DNA from: Lepidodermella squamata
Lineage: Eukaryota > Gastrotricha
Assembly (NCBI GenBank): GCA_047495785.1
Contig: JBLDXI010000054.1
Span: 2,480,001 to 2,544,000, forward strand
Length of the DNA: 64,000 nt
Direction of reading: 5' to 3'
Both the position numbers and the translations under genes were made by a program. Of the stretch, positions 1 through 11,303 are shown one piece after another (position 1 is the first letter of the stretch; the number at the start of each line of letters is the position of its first letter). The notes beneath the pieces were generated by a model. That model was not told where the DNA came from and ran no database searches. It was given only the letters and a program-made list of their open reading frames with translations.

Positions 1-518
1 GAGAAAGGGCTGAGGCTAGAAATCCCAACGAGTTTCCTCGGAAATAGGGTCATTTGAAAGCCTTAATTTGGCATTACTTGGCGATAAAAGTAACTGTTTC
101 AATTCTTTTCCCACGAAACGAAATGTATTTCGTGTATTTTATTATCCTTTCATTCACTTTTAACTCACACAAAATCAGGGGAAATTAGTCCTTAACAAAC
201 AGTACTTATATTTTGATAATAACTTTATGCAATAGCATTAAATGAATAAGACAGAAAAGTTCCGCAGACAGCTTCGATCCCATGACAGTTCATGTATGAG
301 GTATCAAGTAAAGTCAGTATAGTCAGGAGAGTATAGTATAGTATAGTATAGTATAGTCAGTATAGTAAAGATTTTTATAATTAAATATTATATATTGATA
401 GCGCATCTTTGTCAAGTCTTTGTTTGCAGAAGTTCGCGTTAAAAAATAAACAATGCCTTGAAATTCCTCAACTCAAAGTTACTTCCTCAGATCGAAAAAT
501 TCGAGCGACGGAGTATCC
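1..518. other. Non-coding flank, no gene seen
   Basis: AT-rich sequence downstream of the minus-strand channel that ends at 519. Apart from the TATAG microsatellite nothing recognisable is present. The left end may belong to a neighbouring locus cut by the window. Confidence 0.5.
331..366. repeat. TATAG pentanucleotide microsatellite
   Basis: A run of about five to six tandem TATAG units, flanked on both sides (about 312-370) by degenerate units containing GTCAG. It is a simple repeat downstream of the first minus-strand channel gene. No coding potential is seen. Confidence 0.8.
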
Positions 519-1755
519 CTAGTTTGACATCATCAAAAACAGGACACCAAAATTAATAACCAAAAAGCATAAAAATGTAAACCAGAAGAAAACGCAGTCA
601 ATAAATTGCTTTACAAGCCACACTTTTCCGCAAATTTTTACCTCTTGCTCCATTCGAGTGCTCCAAGGCTTTCGATCTACCATCTGGCACGTGACTGCCG
701 CGTAGAAAGTGACACAAAGTGCTGAAATCGTGTCTGCAGATATGACTTGCATTAGCCATAAGTTTTCCGATGTTTTAGGTACATTCGCAATCACATTGGC
801 CTAAGAATATTCGGGGAAATTAATTTAAGTATTTTGCGGATGATAATTCACCTGAGCGACAGAAAAGGCCAGCAAAATTGTAATGCCAAACCCTGCTCTA
901 TCCGGGACCCCAAATGGGATGAAAAAAGTAGCAAGCTGAGCGACAGCCAGAACAGCACTTGGTAGAATAAGATTGAAGATAAAGTAATTGATTCTTCTCT
1001 CAAGGAAAAGCTCAAATTTGACTATGTGGTAACCAAAACCGTCAAACTCAAAATAATCGGATGTTGCATTTTTCCGTATGATGTTCCAGCCTGAATTTGG
1101 CGATTGAAGTCGGCTAGGATTCAGTACCGACATTTTTACTGTCTGAATATCAATCATATGATTGTTTTGCCAGATGGCGAATTCAAACCTGAAATTCAAA
1201 GTTGAGGATTGTTCACAATACAATTTCTATTAGTTACCAGCAAGTTTGCTTATCGAACGGGAAATTAACCAACTTAAGAGCACATTCAGATATGAAAAGA
1301 CCACTCCATTGATATTGAATCATACCATAGAATGGAAAAATCAGCATGTTGTATGAAAACGAATTCGATACAGCAAAGTCTGCCTGAGCATTGGCGTGCG
1401 ACATAGGAGGCCGCCATATCTGGTCGAGACCAGAATATATGACCCAATACGGTGCATAAGGAGCGAGTTCCTCATCAGTTGAGTTGTAGAAGATGCTTCG
1501 CTCGGCTACACATGGTACGGTGAAGTACATCTGAAGTGAGGCAATTGACGAAACTGTCTGCTCGACGTCATTGATGTCTTTGAACTGCAGCAACGAAAAT
1601 TCAACCTTTGTTGGGGCCGGCGTGTTTCTGTCCTTTTCATTCGGTGAAGATGCTAATGGGGTGAGTTGGCAATCATTGAGTATTTTCATTCGCAGCTCGT
1701 CAGTACTTGACGCGTACGTCTGGCTAGCGAAGAATACCACGAGAAGAATAAGCAT
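519..1755 (-). CDS. Cys-loop ligand-gated ion channel subunit (pLGIC-1)
   Basis: Model: complement(join(519..800,852..1188,1238..1755)), 378 aa. A signal peptide (about residues 1-15) is followed by a ligand-binding domain. The Cys-loop spans C158-C172 with 13 residues between, including FPFD. Four membrane segments follow. M2 begins after PDR, giving Asp at -1' and Arg at 0'; Leu is kept at 9' and Thr at 6'. Unlike most of the array it keeps a Trp just after the Cys-loop (FEFAIW), at the loop-B position. Intron 1 (49 bp, phase 2) lies one codon past the Cys-loop. Intron 2 (51 bp, phase 0) lies inside M2 after FSVAQ. Closest relative is the adjacent minus-strand gene. It is probably one subunit of a pentameric plasma-membrane channel; ligand unknown. 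Confidence 0.88.
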
Positions 1756-2246
1756 CCTGACTCGAAATTCGAATGCATGTATATCTGCGTTTTACTTTTC
1801 ATATATATACCTAATTGAAATAATTTGACTGACATTTCATGGTTATAACTTCCATAATAGAAAATTCTAGCGGATATTGCATTAATAAAACCAATAAATC
1901 GTAACAGCAGACATCAAAATTTCGCAACCAGCTATTATATGAGAGCCTGTTTCGACGCTTCCAGATAATTCGGGCAATTTTTTATGAGTAGCATGAATCA
2001 GCAATACTCTAATTTTAAATATTCTTTCATCTTTCATTTGAAGAATTAATAAAATAAAACCAGTGGAAAATCATAAGGAAAGGTCACAAAGACAAAGGAC
2101 GTGGGAGAAGCTAAAAACTGATTTAATGAAATAAAAAATCTGCATTTTTCACGCAATTTTGAGAGGCTGTTTTCAACAAGTTTGCGGCAACTGTGATTTG
2201 TTCCACGCAAATTCCGGTGGCGCTAATTTTTTATTGGTCCTCAAAG
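1756..2246. other. Intergenic spacer between two minus-strand channel genes
   Basis: AT-rich DNA separating two co-directional pLGIC genes. It must contain the promoter of the proximal gene and the 3' end of the distal one. No ORF, repeat or RNA gene is recognised. Confidence 0.5.
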
Positions 2247-3496
2247 TCACATTTTGGTATCAGACAGCATAATCATAATGAAGCTCGTATTCACGGCTAA
2301 CAGCGTTAGCAGCGTTATCCAAAAGCATACGCAATCCATCAGCTGTTGAATAGTGCGAACAATACCGCAAATTTTCACAACGCGAGTCATCCGATCGCTC
2401 CACGGTTCTCTTTCGACCAATTGACATGTTATCGCAGAATAGATGGTTATGAGAAGCGCGAAGATTGTGTCAATAGAGATGAGTTGCATCAGCAGCAGGT
2501 TCTCAGAAGTTTTCGGAACATTACTCATTACTGTCGACTTAAATTAGAAAAAGTTTGCTTAAAACATCTATGATTTCAATGAATTTTCTTACCTGTGCTA
2601 CTGAAAAAGCCAGCAAAATAGTGACACCAAAACCAGCTCTATCCGGGGTACCAAACGGGAGGAAAAAAGTAGCGAGCTGAGCTATAGCCAGCAAGCCACA
2701 TGGCACGATTAGGTTGAAAATGTAGAAATTAAGCCGTCTCTCGAGCTTGAACTGAAATCGCATGACTTGAGACCCGAATCGTTCACTAGACGAAGTATTC
2801 ATTGCTTTGATGTCCCAACCAGAGTTGGGTGGATGGAATTCACTATCAGCTGGGTACATTTGCAGACCGGTAATTTGGACAGCCTTTCTATCCAGCCATA
2901 ACACGAACTCAAAGCTGGTAAAGGATGAAAATGTAAGGAGAAAATTCGGAAGAAAGAATATCTTACAAGCATTCCTGTTGATCGAATGGAAAATATACTA
3001 GTTTCAGAGAGCATTCGGAAACGAAAAGGCCACTCCATAAGAACCGAATAGTTCCATCAAATGGTCTCATCTGAACGTTATAGCTAATAGAATTTGCCAT
3101 TGCGAAATCGTTCTGCGCATTGTTGTGTGATATCGGCGGTCTCCAGATTTGGTCCAGCCCAGAGTAGAAGTTCCAACTCGGGGTAAATGGCGCCAGTTCT
3201 TTGTAAGTTGTAGCGTTGTACTCGATTGATCGCTCCTTAATGCAGGGAACATCGAAACTGATTATTAAGGCCCCAAGAACAGATAACGTTTGATCTAGAT
3301 CGTTGATATCCTTGAATTTGATCAAATTGAAGATTGCACTCGTTGCAGCCGGCTTGGTGCGATTTTTTTCATTCGGAGCCGTTGCGAATGGGGTTAGATA
3401 GCAATCGCTAATGATATTAGTTCTTAAATCGTCAACCAACGAAGAAGAATAAACGCTTGCAATGAGGCCCAAACAATGTAATACAAAGCTCCACAT
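2247..3496 (-). CDS. Cys-loop ligand-gated ion channel subunit (pLGIC-2)
   Basis: Model: complement(join(2247..2537,2593..2914,2967..3496)), 380 aa. Signal peptide to about residue 18. Cys-loop C162-C176 (FPFD, 13 residues). M2 follows PDRAGFG and ends SVAQ, with the second intron at exactly the same place as in pLGIC-1. Intron 1 is phase 2 in the codon after the Cys-loop. A Trp is retained near loop B (FEFVLW). Exon 3 was chosen to start at 2537 because this keeps M2 the same length as the paralogue and leaves the frame open. Shared intron pattern and orientation mark these two as a subclade distinct from the plus-strand array. Confidence 0.87.
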
Positions 3497-4596
3497 GATT
3501 TTTGTCCTAAAGATTGAATCACTTTTAGGCCAATCTTCGGGTTTCTTATATCACAGCGAGCTGTCTCTGGTTACGAGTTCGTTCCGGATATTAGACTAGC
3601 TCTATTGATGATTTTTTCATGTTTATGACTGGTCATGGAATGATCTGGAAGGTTCTGCCTCTGCATCCAATACATTCAACAGGAAACACCACAACTACGT
3701 GGTAAATATTGGTATAGAACTGCACCAGTAAATTCGACAAAAACCGAAGATGCTTTAGCTATCGGAATGAGTTCAGCCCAGAGCAAAGTTTGCTCCTCTT
3801 GGAAAAAATAAGAAAAGTCACCTGATCCGATTAAGCTAATTTCTACTAGTTGCCAGGCACCGATCTAAAAGGATGAGATAATTAGATCCCATGAAGTGCT
3901 CATGAGAGCTTGTTTTTCGCTGGCCCTGCTATTTGCTAGGGGTGTATACTATTTCAGTGAATTAGAGATTAGATTGAAGAGATTGAGGTTAAACGACTGA
4001 GATTGTATCAGAGAAGATTGCGAAATTTACATTCGAAAAGCTCGATGCGAGTTTGCAAGAACTGGAAGCGCTGGACATGCTTGCACAAAGTAAACAAAAG
4101 ATCTAGGGCGTGTTAATGAAAAGTCTGCTCATCCGCAATTCTAAAATTAAAATTCCCACAGTTATTTATTTTGTATACGAACACTAATTGGCATTTTTAA
4201 TCGATTGTCGAACCAAGAGCATTAGTATTATTTTCTTTGTATCACCCTTGTTGCAAAAGTATAAGTGGATGACGCATTATCCACTTAATATGAAGGCTGA
4301 TGTTAATTCATTTTCATTACAATTCTTTCTTAATTTCTAATATCGCAAGTCACTATTTCTCACTCTCTCTCCCTCCTCTTGGAAACATTTTTTCGATTGC
4401 CGAAATGTTCTCACAAATTTAAATTCTCATCGTTGCTAAACTACTGAGAATGCTATCCTTGCTCAAATATTTACTCTACATTCGACAGCCTACTCTACCA
4501 CGCGAGCGGTTTTGTTGATTTAGTGTTTTATCATCTTTCAGCGTAGGAACCTGCAACCGGCATGATTAAACGGTAGTTTTCAAGATTTAGTCCAGA
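3497..4596. other. Intergenic region at strand switch
   Basis: About 1.1 kb between the minus-strand channel pair and the first plus-strand gene. It is AT-rich, with a pyrimidine-rich run near 4350-4385. It probably holds divergent promoters. I recognise no gene or mobile element here. Confidence 0.45.
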
Positions 4597-4869
4597 ATGT
4601 TTATCAACCAATCAGCTGTTGTCGCTTTAGTTTTCTCTTTGTTCCTCTTCGTAGCTCACGTTACTGCCGGCAACTGGCAATCGAGCAGTGACGAGAGTCG
4701 GCCTTATCCCCGTAGAAACGGCCGTCAATACGGCGATAACTGGTGGCATGCTCCAGGAAGCAGACGACCGCAGTATCCACGAAGAACGACAAAGGGCAGT
4801 TCAACAACCCTTGGTTATCCTGTCAGCCCTTTCGTCCCACCCGAAACCACGATAACTAACAAAATCTAG
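4597..4869 (+). CDS. Small secreted basic protein
   Basis: 90 aa, single exon. A hydrophobic signal peptide (about residues 1-24, ending VTAG) precedes a short polar chain rich in Arg, Tyr, Pro and Trp. The chain contains repeated PRR-type dibasic sites (YPRR near 39 and again near 63, plus SRR near 57), which could be prohormone cleavage sites. No cysteines are present in the mature part. AATAAA signals lie near 4994 and 5024. I do not recognise the family; a neuropeptide-like precursor or a secreted structural peptide are both possible. No paralogue is seen in the window. Confidence 0.55.
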   Translation: MFINQSAVVALVFSLFLFVAHVTAGNWQSSSDESRPYPRRNGRQYGDNWWHAPGSRRPQYPRRTTKGSSTTLGYPVSPFVPPETTITNKI

Positions 4870-5197
4870 ATATAGCCTCCGCTACAATGTGTCCATTAGT
4901 TAAATAGAATAACCTATGTAGATACCAGCATAATTGCAATTTGCAATCCCTTTGGAAAATGTTTTTGCGAACTTATAGCTTTTTCAAATTGTAGAATAAA
5001 CACAAAGATTCCCAGCTCATTAGCAATAAAATCAATGATTTAAGTGGGGAAATTTCCTCTCGCGTGTGAAGCTAGTATTGACAAGGGCCTCGTTACTCTT
5101 AATTGCCTCTGCGGAAGAGACGGAATTGCCCATAATAAAAAACAAACCCAATACGATTTAGGGCGAGAGAGCGCACGTTCTAGTTTACGGTTGTAAA
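4870..5197. other. Intergenic spacer with two AATAAA signals
   Basis: Contains candidate polyadenylation signals for the upstream small gene near 4994 and 5024. The rest is presumably the promoter of the next channel gene. Nothing else is recognised. Confidence 0.45.
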
Positions 5198-6416
5198 ATG
5201 CATTTCAGGAGTCATATTTTCCTGCTAGCGGCTCTAACTTGGAGTGGTTGGAATGCATATGGATTAGAAATTGGCGACAAGTTCAGCGTATTGGATACAT
5301 TGTTAGATTCGTGCCGTATTGGTCCTGAGGTTACGTCACCGAATGAACTGCTCGGGAAGCCGATTGATATTGAATTAATTCTCGAAATCGACCGGTTCCT
5401 GGATATCGACGACGTCGAGCAAACGTTCAGCTTTATCGGCACTCTGGTTCTTAAATGGGAAAGCGAATGCGCGGCAGGAGTTGCTAATAACACGAAAATA
5501 TGGCCCGAAAAGTTGAACATGCTCCTCAATTTGGACTGGAACAAAGTTTGGAATCCAAGATTTTACTGTCGCAACTCCATTGCTAATTTCGGTTTTACGG
5601 ATGGCTTCACAATAACAGTCGCCTTCTTTCCACCGAGAGGCATTTTCGCAACCAGCATATATGGGAAATGGGACGTCTACTGTGATTTGACATTAACGTT
5701 GTATCCTTTCGACACCCAAATATGCAAGGTAATGGGATTCGGGATTCTATGAACAGTTTTACACTCTTCAAATTTGTGTTGCTTAGATTGAGCTTATAAG
5801 CTCCAATATGAAGTCAGTCATGCGTGTCACGAAAGCTGATATAAGCTACCTGGGTGACTACATCCCTTCTAACAGCATGTGGTCACCAGCGGGCAACAGA
5901 AGTGTTATAGAAACAGTCGACTTGAACCTCGTCAAGAATTACACCCAAGTAACGTTCTATCTAAAATTCAACAGAAACCCGTCGTGGCATGTTCTCAACT
6001 TGATTGCTCCAAGTATTGTCTTGTGCCTACTGGAACTCGCGACGTTTCTAGTACCGGCTAATACCCCGGATAGACCAGCCTTCAGCGTTGCGATCCTTCT
6101 GGCCTTCACCGTGCTTCAATCTCAGATAACCGATAACGTCCCCAAAACTCCGCGAGTAATCGTCATTGAGTACTACGTCTTTGGCGAGATGTTATTCGCG
6201 ATGTTCATAGCGATCTACGCTGCAGCCATGTGTCATTTCATCAAAGAAAAGCCGGACAAATCAAAGCGCCTCGTAAAAAGCCCATTTTCCTGCAGACGCG
6301 CGAATTCGAAACCCGTGAAATTCTACCGCATCGTAGACTCGACCGCCTTCGCTATTTGCGGCGTAGCACTTATACTTTTAAATGTCTGTACCATTCTGTT
6401 GTTTTTCAACAACTGA
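5198..6416 (+). CDS. Cys-loop ligand-gated ion channel subunit (pLGIC-3)
   Basis: Model: join(5198..5728,5787..6416), 386 aa. Signal peptide about 1-22. The binding domain carries the array signature EIDRFLDIDDVEQTF. Cys-loop C162-C176 (LYPFDTQIC). Phase-0 intron of 58 bp one codon after the loop, the layout shared by the main plus-strand clade. The Trp normally following the loop is absent (IELISS). M1 starts near WHVLNLIAPS. M2 starts PDRPAFSVAILLAFTV, followed by a Thr-Asp-Asn at the outer mouth where paralogues have Val-Asn-Ser. The M3-M4 loop has about 30 residues and is Lys/Arg-rich. It is isolated from the main array by the class C GPCR and tetraspanin. Confidence 0.88.
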
Positions 6417-6767
6417 CCGAGTTTGTTTCCGTTAATGTTGACGCAAATTTAATTATTATTGCGACGTTATCATCAGGTGATGTGTCGTATCACATGACTC
6501 TTCAAATTTCGCGATTTTTCATAAATCTTTCACTTTCGAGATGAATTTTTCTTACAAGGCTGGATTTCATCACTTTAATGGGATTAACTTCTTTATCTTA
6601 ACTAAAAGCCGTGTTCCACGAGATTGAAATTATTTACATCACAGTACATTTTGGGCCCCGTAATACCCACGTAGGCAGACGCTTTCAGGAGATTGATGTC
6701 AGCAACTTCTTTAGGTCTTATTATTGAAAAAACTGGTGTAATTTTGCTTTCATTCTGAGATAGGAAA
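6417..6767. other. Intergenic spacer
   Basis: AT-rich spacer between the channel gene and the class C GPCR. Short reading frames here overlap the channel gene in another frame and look like shadows. No element is recognised. Confidence 0.45.
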
Positions 6768-9308
6768 ATGACAAAGTTGATATATCTTCCGATTTTATTG
6801 ATGACGTTCTGTCTTATTCTTCACTTGGATGCGGCCAAGAACAAAACCTTAGTGATGTTAGCTATGGTTCCAAAAACAGGAGATGCTCCAAGGGACGGGC
6901 GTTCCTGTATCGCAGCTATGCAAGTCGCGGTAGATGCCGCCAACTCTAACCCCTCAATCCTTTCTGGTTACAGGCTTGAGGTCAAATTTGAGGACGAAGG
7001 ACTTCAAGCAAGTCTAGCGCCTAGAAGTTTCGTAAACTTCATTGAAAATTTGAGAGTCGGTTCAGGGGACGTTTTTCTAAGCCCAGTTGCAGTCGGAACT
7101 TTCTTCCTATGCCAAACTAGCTCAGGACTGGCAAGGTATTACAACCAAGTTCAGTTCACCCAAGGCTGCGTTGGTACTTTATACACTGCGAACCGTAAAC
7201 AGTTCCCAAATCTATACAGAGTCGTCGTTCCAGCTGAAATGATCACTCTCCCGATGATATTCGTCGTCAACCGCATCGGGCAATGGAAACAAGTGGCTGT
7301 CATCTCGAACTCTGGTAATGTGAACAACGACCTAGCCGCTAAGGTTTTCTACACTGTCGCTTCAAACGCGAAGATTGAAGTAGTCTGGTTCGCTGGAGTT
7401 CCAGATATTGACAGCTCAATCATATCCTCCTTAAAAGACAGTGATGCCCGAGTCATTGCTGCATTCATGGTTGAAACTCCGATTGTTCTGAAATTTCTAT
7501 GCGAGAGCTATATGGCAGGCCTTACTGCACCGCGTTACGTCTTCATCTTTCAAAACCGAGCATTCATCGACCCTGATACCCCCGATCTTAGGTTACCGCC
7601 TGGCTGCTCAAAGTCAATGCTGATCGAACAATTTCAGGCGTCGTTTTTCACTGGATTAGCCAATGCAGCGCTGAGGAACTATGGTAGAACTGGTTTAGGA
7701 TATGATCTGGACGGCTTTGAGCGGCAATTCAACATTTTGACGAATAACACCAGGCCTCCGGACTTCATGCAACGTCACCAGTGTAACGATGCGATGCAAG
7801 GTGCGATCTTAGCTTTGGATTCCTCAGAGAAGACCCTTCAATCTCAAAATCTAACTCTGAGTGACTTCTCCTCCAAAATGGACAAAGTCATGGATGTTGT
7901 GAACAAATCAGCTGCTAGGACGAACTTTCTCGGTCTAAGGATTGGTCAGATATCGTACAGTAGTCGACTTGAGATAGACCGCGAGCCGATGTACGTCATG
8001 CAATGGGTCAATCGAACAATGAGAACCGTTGGGCAAATTGTTTATACGAGCAGTCAAGCAGATGGAATCTATAATTTCAGTCTTTATAATGCTTCTGTTG
8101 TCGCTTCAGTAGTTTGGGCTACGAAGAACAATCAGCCACCTAAAGATTTGTCAGCTATTCGCCATGTTGTAGTTTCACTACCGGAAAGTATGACACCAAG
8201 TGTTAGTTCAGTAGTAGCTTTGCTATCGGGTCTGCAAGTATTCTCTTTGTGGTTAAGCAGCCTGAAGAATTCAGCTCATTCTCGGCCATTTAAAGGAATA
8301 GCCATTGATATGACTCTGATTGTGGGTTGTTTAGCCACAAATCTGACATCGGCTCTATTCAGTTATGATTTATTTCGATCTCCTACCGTTTGCTTTTTGC
8401 GTCTCATACTGCCAACACTGGGGATTTCATTAATCAATGCTCACATTTTCCTACAACAGTGCGCGATCACAATTGAGGCTCAGGTGAAATTCAAGGGATA
8501 CCTACTGCGTTTGAATAAGTTCAAGTCAATCCGGTCGAAACTAAGAAGCTCGAAGACGTCAGGAAAGACTTCCATATCAACAGCCAAGAATTTTATTACG
8601 TCACGTGTGGTTCTTCCGATGACCAAGTTAACGACTGTTCCTGACACTTTTCACGGGTCTCATTACAATTCCAGTTCCCCAGAGGGAGCAAAGAAACGAG
8701 GACAGCGGTCTCAGGTGTCGGCCCAGGCGATATCGAAGCATGGGCAGAAGGTGTTAATAGGAATCCTCATCTTCACTTCTGTCAACATGCTGATATTAGC
8801 CATCGGGCTAGGACTATCCCCTCCACAAGTTCAGTCGCTCATGTCCAAAATCGACTTCGACGAGGTCGATGACTCTTATTTCGACGTTAGAATAGATATC
8901 TGCGCATCCCAAGATCAACCATATTATCTCGCCGCAGTAGCCGGTCTTAATGGATTCGTGTTAATTCTCGGGATTTGTTTTGCATTAAGCGCTCGGTATC
9001 TAGCCGGTAGTGGGCCGCTACTAGCCTATACAAAGTTGGTTCGCTTTGCGAGCGTCAATTCTGCGACCTTGTTTGTTCTCGGTGCTTTCATTGTCGTAGC
9101 TATCAGGCCTACTGAAGTTACTGTGTATTCGATCGCAATTTCGGTTTTTTCTCTCATATATTCCTTGTCAAACTGGATGCTGCTAATGATTGGCAGGTTA
9201 AAAATCGTAGGGAATTTGACTTTGGAGGACGCAAGTGGCGGTGGGGAAGTTCAAATCATGTTTGGAACGACCGGTAAATCTCAGTTTTCTGGTCATAGTG
9301 AAAAATAG
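6768..9308 (+). CDS. GABA-B-like class C GPCR
   Basis: 846 aa in one uninterrupted exon. A signal peptide (about 1-22) is followed by a periplasmic-binding-like (ANF-type) domain to about residue 430. GABA-B-style signatures include a WKQVAVIS stretch, DARVIAAFMVET (compare DARIIVGLFYET-type segments) and a C-E-S-Y element. The PPKD motif at 457-460 precedes TM1, as in GABA-B and related receptors. Seven hydrophobic segments follow, and the KVLIGILI segment corresponds to the TM5 region. The cysteine-rich domain of mGluRs is absent, which also favours the GABA-B branch. The long second intracellular loop is basic and serine-rich. Sequence is divergent, so a GABA ligand is not established. Its intronless state is unusual beside multi-exon neighbours. 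Confidence 0.8.
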   Translation: MTKLIYLPILLMTFCLILHLDAAKNKTLVMLAMVPKTGDAPRDGRSCIAAMQVAVDAANSNPSILSGYRLEVKFEDEGLQASLAPRSFVNFIENLRVGSGDVFLSPVAVGTFFLCQTSSGLARYYNQVQFTQGCVGTLYTANRKQFPNLYRVVVPAEMITLPMIFVVNRIGQWKQVAVISNSGNVNNDLAAKVFYTVASNAKIEVVWFAGVPDIDSSIISSLKDSDARVIAAFMVETPIVLKFLCESYMAGLTAPRYVFIFQNRAFIDPDTPDLRLPPGCSKSMLIEQFQASFFTGLANAALRNYGRTGLGYDLDGFERQFNILTNNTRPPDFMQRHQCNDAMQGAILALDSSEKTLQSQNLTLSDFSSKMDKVMDVVNKSAARTNFLGLRIGQISYSSRLEIDREPMYVMQWVNRTMRTVGQIVYTSSQADGIYNFSLYNASVVASVVWATKNNQPPKDLSAIRHVVVSLPESMTPSVSSVVALLSGLQVFSLWLSSLKNSAHSRPFKGIAIDMTLIVGCLATNLTSALFSYDLFRSPTVCFLRLILPTLGISLINAHIFLQQCAITIEAQVKFKGYLLRLNKFKSIRSKLRSSKTSGKTSISTAKNFITSRVVLPMTKLTTVPDTFHGSHYNSSSPEGAKKRGQRSQVSAQAISKHGQKVLIGILIFTSVNMLILAIGLGLSPPQVQSLMSKIDFDEVDDSYFDVRIDICASQDQPYYLAAVAGLNGFVLILGICFALSARYLAGSGPLLAYTKLVRFASVNSATLFVLGAFIVVAIRPTEVTVYSIAISVFSLIYSLSNWMLLMIGRLKIVGNLTLEDASGGGEVQIMFGTTGKSQFSGHSEK

Positions 9309-9648
9309 CCGTAATTTATGGATTTCAGAACTCTCAAGGTAGAAACGGGTGATTTTACGCAATAAACCAACGTACTGTTACAAAGGGCGATCATAATTGA
9401 ATGTTGTGATAGATTCGGGTGTTAAAACAATGAATGATCATCGATTGAGGGAGAGTTTCTTACCGTTCGCAGTGAATAACTGATGCGACAAACAACATTC
9501 TAGCAGTATTGTGAAGCAATAGATGGATCAATGAGGAGATCGATTATTGCGATCTTAGCGATGCGTCCGCCTGCTGTAGCAGCACTCAAACATCGCAAGT
9601 GCTTGCCAGGTTCAAATATGCTAGCATAATCTACGAAATAAAACTAAA
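9309..9648. other. Intergenic spacer
   Basis: Between the class C GPCR and the tetraspanin. An AATAAA occurs at about 9360. No other feature is seen. Confidence 0.45.
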
Positions 9649-10858
9649 ATGGCTTGCTTTGTATCCTTCGTCTTCATCCTCCTAAATATCCCGCTCGGCC
9701 TCATCGGACTGGGATTGGCAGCGGCAGGCGTTGTCTTGAAGTTATCGGACAACCTTTTGAAACCTTATATAGAGCCTTACCTGAGTCAGCTTTCACTACC
9801 AAGCGTTAGTAGCCTAGTTGCAGGAGATTTTTGTTAACATTTTCATTACCACAGGGATACACAGCTAATCTCGGTAACTACGTCCAGCCAGCCGCGATTG
9901 CTTTCATTGCAATAGGAAGTGTTTTCGCTCTCCTATCCCTTCTTGCTTGTATAGGAATGTGCCTGAAGGGGTCTGGCTCCGGATCACTTTTCTTCTCAAT
10001 CGTAAGAAGTTGGAATTCCTCTCAACTTCAACTTTCATGCCTAATTACAGTACGCATTCTTCGCTGCGATATTCCTGCTGATATTTATCGGCGTTACAAC
10101 GTTGATCGGAGCTCCTCAGCAATTCGTTGGAGGCTATGTATCCTACTACATGAATGCATCTCTCACACGAGACTATGTAGCAGTCGATTCGACCGATGCG
10201 GTCAATGTTGTATGGAATGTCCTGCAATTAGGACTTCAGGTATAGATCACGTGTTGGAGAGTTTCATGTAATCTCGTCTCTGATTTGAACGCAGTGTTGC
10301 GGAACTACAGGTGGTATCGATTACACGTACGCCGTAAAATTCAATCGAACTTGGCTGACAATGCCTGACCCCTCGACGATGGGCACGACAATGATGAAAA
10401 TGGAAATTCCGCCCTCGTGTTGTACGTCTGAATTACTGTCCCTATCAAACGTTTTCGGCGGGTCTACAGCGGAAGTTATGAAGAATCCGATTGCTATGCG
10501 GTCATGTGTTTTCGAGACGTCACCTAAATTTTCAAACTACGTCTATGTGAGTACATCCAGATTTTGAATTATAGAGAGGTTGAATTTAAAACCTTACAGG
10601 GCTGTTACAATGCGGCTCTGTCGAAGTATTATCAGTATCAGTGGTACGCCTTAGGACCTTGTATTGCAATCTGCCTAATTTTGGTGAGATATGAATATAA
10701 CTTTTAAGGTGGCTTCCAAATTATGAATTTTCCAGCTGTTCCTTGTCGTTGTACCCATTGTCTACGCCTGTAAGAACAAAAATCAGCGTAATGAAGCGGC
10801 TGAGGCAGAAGCGTTGAAAAAGGAAGACAAACTTAACAATTACAATCATTACAAGTGA
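9649..10858 (+). CDS. Tetraspanin
   Basis: Model: join(9649..9804,9855..10001,10051..10239,10295..10546,10600..10683,10736..10858), 316 aa. All five introns are phase 0 and about 49-55 bp, with GT...AG ends. TM1 lies at the N terminus and TM2 in exon 2 (AIAFIAIGSVFALLSLLACIG). TM3 is in exon 3 (FFAAIFLLIFIGVTTLIG). The large extracellular loop in exon 4 begins with the diagnostic CCG and includes a downstream PPSCC and a further Cys. Exon 5 carries GC and TM4, which continues into exon 6. The cytosolic tail is charged. Expected role: organiser of membrane protein microdomains. The subfamily is not resolved. Confidence 0.88.
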
Positions 10859-11303
10859 TTGCTACGTCTACCACCGATGCTCGATTTATTTTTTTTCATA
10901 ATAAAACCCTCATGTAATGAAGTCATTTCTTGTATTGCTATATACTGGTTTTCCTCTCTAATATTCCCTGTTAACAAGACCCCTCTGCTATCAATCAGTC
11001 CACTGATAATATGAAACTGGTCGAAACGGGCTTTTGCCGAAAAAAAACATACCAGCGCATCTCTTCATAGTCAAGTACTATCTCCATGATGAGAAAATAA
11101 TGAGCGAGATGCACATCCCGAGCATTAAATCAACAACACGCCCAGCTAAATGTGTTGTGTGTGTACCTGATGATTTTACCATGGTAATGAGAAACGAAAA
11201 GTGCCGGAATATTTGCTTTAATGAAACATAATTTTCAATCAATTATTCACATGACTCTCGATTGCATAGCTTTTGATTCAACATAACCGATTAGGGCAAG
11301 ATA
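10859..11303. other. Intergenic spacer
   Basis: An AATAAA near 10900 probably ends the tetraspanin transcript. A 65-codon open frame at 11034-11231 has no recognisable features and is not supported as a gene. Confidence 0.45.
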
